A DNA stretch of 7,010 bases, taken from the NCBI GenBank assembly GCA_964420875.1, contig CAYQUK010000018.1, forward strand, positions 1 to 7,010, in the 5' to 3' direction. Shown in pieces: positions 5,144-7,010 of this stretch (positions are counted from its first letter, which is position 1; each line of letters begins with the position of its first letter). The notes under the pieces are model-generated. The model saw only the letters and a program-made list of their open reading frames with translations. It searched no databases and was not told the origin of the DNA. Source of the DNA: JAUPVO01 sp964420875. GTDB lineage: Bacteria > Patescibacteriota > Minisyncoccia > Phycocordibacterales > UBA5272. Both the position numbers and the translations under genes were made by a program.

Positions 5144-6938
5144 AGTCTTCTTTCTTTCTGTTACTCTTTGCACGCTCGCTCTCGGTTAGGAGTTGCTTGC
5201 GAAGTCTCACTGACTTTGGAGTTATCTCGAGATACTCATCACTGTTCATAATTTCTAGTCCACGTTCAATAGTGATCTCAAATGGAGGAACAAGAGTGAT
5301 AGCCTCGTCAGCTCCTGATGAACGCATATTTGAAAGCTGTTTACCTTTTGTTGGGTTAACAACCATCTCCTCACCTTTTGAGGTGTTACCGATAATCATA
5401 CCCTCATACACCTCAGTAGCCGGGTTAATATACATGACACCACGATCCTGCAGATTCCAAAGTGAGAACCCTAAGGCCTTACCAGTTTCCATACTTGTCA
5501 TTGAACCCACATCACGACGATCAATCTTGCCGGCATATGGTCCAAATTTTGTAAATCTTGCTGACAATATTCCTAGACCTTTTGTATCTACTATGAATTC
5601 ACCACGATATCCGAGTAGTCCGCGAGTTGGTATCTCAGCCTTGATACGAGTTACGCCATCTTTTTCATTCATGTCTGTGATCATACCTTTTCTCTTACCA
5701 AGTTTTTCCATTACTATACCGCTGTGCTCTGTTGGTACATCGATAACCAGCTCCTCATATGGCTCTTCGCGACTACCATCTGCTAATGTGTGTATAATAA
5801 CCTTTGGTTGAGATACTTGTAATTCGAAACCTTCGCGGCGCATAGTCTCTAGTAGTACTGAGATGTGCATCTCACCACGTCCAAACACCTCATATCTATC
5901 TCCGTCAAAATTAACGCGCATACCCACATTCACCTCCAATTCTTTTTCAAGTCTATCTCTGATCTGACGAGTAGTTACAAATTTACCCTCACGTCCTGCA
6001 AATGGTGAGTCGTTAACGAGAAAGTACAGAGCAATAGTAGGCTCATCAACATTAATAGCTTTAACAGGTTCTACTGTTGCATCCTCTCCAAAAGTCTCTC
6101 CGATAAAAATATCCGCAAATCCAGCTATCATTACAATATCTCCAGCTACTGCCTCCTCCACCTCTACACGCTGTACACCACGGAAGGCGAACATCTTTGT
6201 TACTTTACCAGTTCTAGTCTCTCCTGTAGGCTTTATGATTGTCACAGTTTGTCCTGTTTTAACTTTACCATCATAGATACGTACTGTAGCCATACGACCA
6301 AGAAAGTTATCATATGCAAGGTTGAAAGCTTGAGCACGGAACTTATTATTTATATCTCCAGTTGCCTTTGGTACCTTTTCTAGCACAACATCAAGCAATG
6401 GATCCAGATTCACTTTTTCATCTGTCTCATTTTTCATCGCAACACCTTGTCTACCAATAGCATACACAGTTGCAAAATCTAACTGCTCATCATTAGCACC
6501 CAGCTCCATAAAAAGTTCAAACACCTCATCATGCACACGCTTTGCGTCTGCTGCTGGCTTGTCAATTTTGTTGATCACAACGATAGGCTTTAGCCCTAGC
6601 TCCAATGATTTCTTCAAAACAAATCTTGTCTGTGGCATTGGCCCCTCTTGAGCATCAACAAGTAATAGTACTGAATCAATACTACGCAATACACGCTCCA
6701 CCTCAGATCCAAAGTCAGCATGCCCTGGAGTATCCAAAATATTTATCTTTACACCTTTGTACTCTACCGAAGTATTTTTCGCATAAATAGTAATACCGCG
6801 CTCCTGCTCTAGTGCGTTACTGTCCATCGTGTACCCCTCCTCTCCTGTACCACATTGCTTCATTAGGGCGTCAGTCAGGGTTGTCTTTCCGTGGTCCACG
6901 TGGGCGATGATTGCGATATTGCGTATTTCTTGTTGCAT
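5142..6938 (-). CDS. typA: Translational GTPase TypA/BipA
   Basis: This 598-residue protein is the ribosome-binding GTPase TypA (BipA), of the EF-G/LepA group, implicated in ribosome assembly and stress or cold adaptation. The G domain shows the P-loop AHVDHGKTT (12-20), the switch I RGITI (47-51), D69-T-P-G-H73 with the catalytic-type histidine, and N123-K-I-D126. The G5 region reads VYAIGRQGVA, where most TypA proteins have an S-A pair; this is a possible lineage variant. A domain-II beta barrel follows, then EF-G-like domains and the TypA-specific C-terminal domain, containing PTRGLLGYRGEF and a basic tail ending N-R-K-K-E-D. The length is normal (about 600). The ATG at 6938 is chosen over an in-frame one at 6980 because MQQEIRNIAIIAHVDHGKTT matches the usual family N-terminus, and the longer start would lie in the promoter region. 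There is no Shine-Dalgarno sequence. It is a single-gene unit closed by the shared terminator. Confidence 0.97.
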   Translation of the reverse strand: MQQEIRNIAIIAHVDHGKTTLTDALMKQCGTGEEGYTMDSNALEQERGITIYAKNTSVEYKGVKINILDTPGHADFGSEVERVLRSIDSVLLLVDAQEGPMPQTRFVLKKSLELGLKPIVVINKIDKPAADAKRVHDEVFELFMELGANDEQLDFATVYAIGRQGVAMKNETDEKVNLDPLLDVVLEKVPKATGDINNKFRAQAFNLAYDNFLGRMATVRIYDGKVKTGQTVTIIKPTGETRTGKVTKMFAFRGVQRVEVEEAVAGDIVMIAGFADIFIGETFGEDATVEPVKAINVDEPTIALYFLVNDSPFAGREGKFVTTRQIRDRLEKELEVNVGMRVNFDGDRYEVFGRGEMHISVLLETMRREGFELQVSQPKVIIHTLADGSREEPYEELVIDVPTEHSGIVMEKLGKRKGMITDMNEKDGVTRIKAEIPTRGLLGYRGEFIVDTKGLGILSARFTKFGPYAGKIDRRDVGSMTSMETGKALGFSLWNLQDRGVMYINPATEVYEGMIIGNTSKGEEMVVNPTKGKQLSNMRSSGADEAITLVPPFEITIERGLEIMNSDEYLEITPKSVRLRKQLLTESERAKSNRKKED

Positions 6939-6970
6939 AGTATGATAAATAATTTTTAAAATGTCCCGCA

Positions 6971-7008
6971 ATTGTAACACAAAATAACACTAATTGCTAG
7001 CCTGTCAA
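6971..7008 (-). promoter_or_regulatory. typA promoter region
   Basis: On the minus strand TTGACA (7008-7003) is a perfect -35, with TATTTT (6986-6981) 16 bases further on as a weak -10. A better -10 is the extended TGTTACAAT (6979-6971), which stands alone because its distance from TTGACA (26 bases) is too long. Its use would start transcription near 6964 and give a leader of about 26 bases. Which is used cannot be settled by eye. Confidence 0.5.
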
Positions 7009-7010
7009 AC

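Noticed and set aside
5197..5811. 204-codon open frame on the plus strand opposite typA
   Set aside because: It lies antisense within a clear typA coding sequence, shows no recognisable domain and is serine/proline/isoleucine-rich as expected of a mirror frame.
6939..6980. Upstream in-frame start adding 14 residues to TypA
   Set aside because: Family proteins begin close to the ATG at 6938, and the extension would cover the extended -10 promoter and leader.

Overview
The window looks like a stretch of a compact, AT-rich bacterial genome, most likely from the Patescibacteria/CPR (Parcubacteria-like). This rests on gene style: a TypA/BipA GTPase, a small ECF-like sigma factor, a short ArsR-type regulator, a PAS-only protein and an anaerobic ribonucleotide reductase. 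It also rests on gaps of about 50-100 bases, 1-2 base gene junctions and few clear Shine-Dalgarno sites. The taxonomic call is an inference from recognition, not from a search.

Layout. Positions 1-3192 (minus strand) hold one tight operon: nrdD (class III, oxygen-sensitive ribonucleotide reductase), then nrdG (its radical-SAM activase), then the first 100 codons of a ferredoxin/flavodoxin-NAD(P)H-reductase-like flavoprotein that runs off the left edge. Divergent from nrdD is an ArsR-type winged-helix regulator (3254-3619) with clustered cysteines. The 61-base gap between them carries two mutually overlapping TATAAT boxes, one per strand, flanked by two perfect palindromes. Downstream of arsR is a doubtful 85-residue cysteine-rich ORF or small RNA with its own promoter (3629-3925), ending in a strong hairpin that also terminates the convergent PAS gene.

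Positions 3908-5108 hold a divergent pair: a PAS-domain protein without an output domain (minus) and an ECF-like sigma-70 family factor (plus). Their shared 100-base control region has four copies of TGTAAT/ATTACA. A 21-bp perfect inverted repeat then separates the sigma gene from the convergent typA gene (5142-6938, minus), whose promoter region reaches the right edge.

Working together. The left half reads as a self-contained anaerobic dNTP-synthesis unit: catalyst, activase and a possible electron-delivery flavoprotein, probably controlled by the adjacent cysteine-containing ArsR protein (inference). The middle is a possible sensor/sigma pair. typA is a translation and ribosome-assembly GTPase with no evident link to the rest. 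No tRNA, rRNA, CRISPR, insertion sequence or attachment site was seen, and no gene-free stretch exceeds 300 bases.
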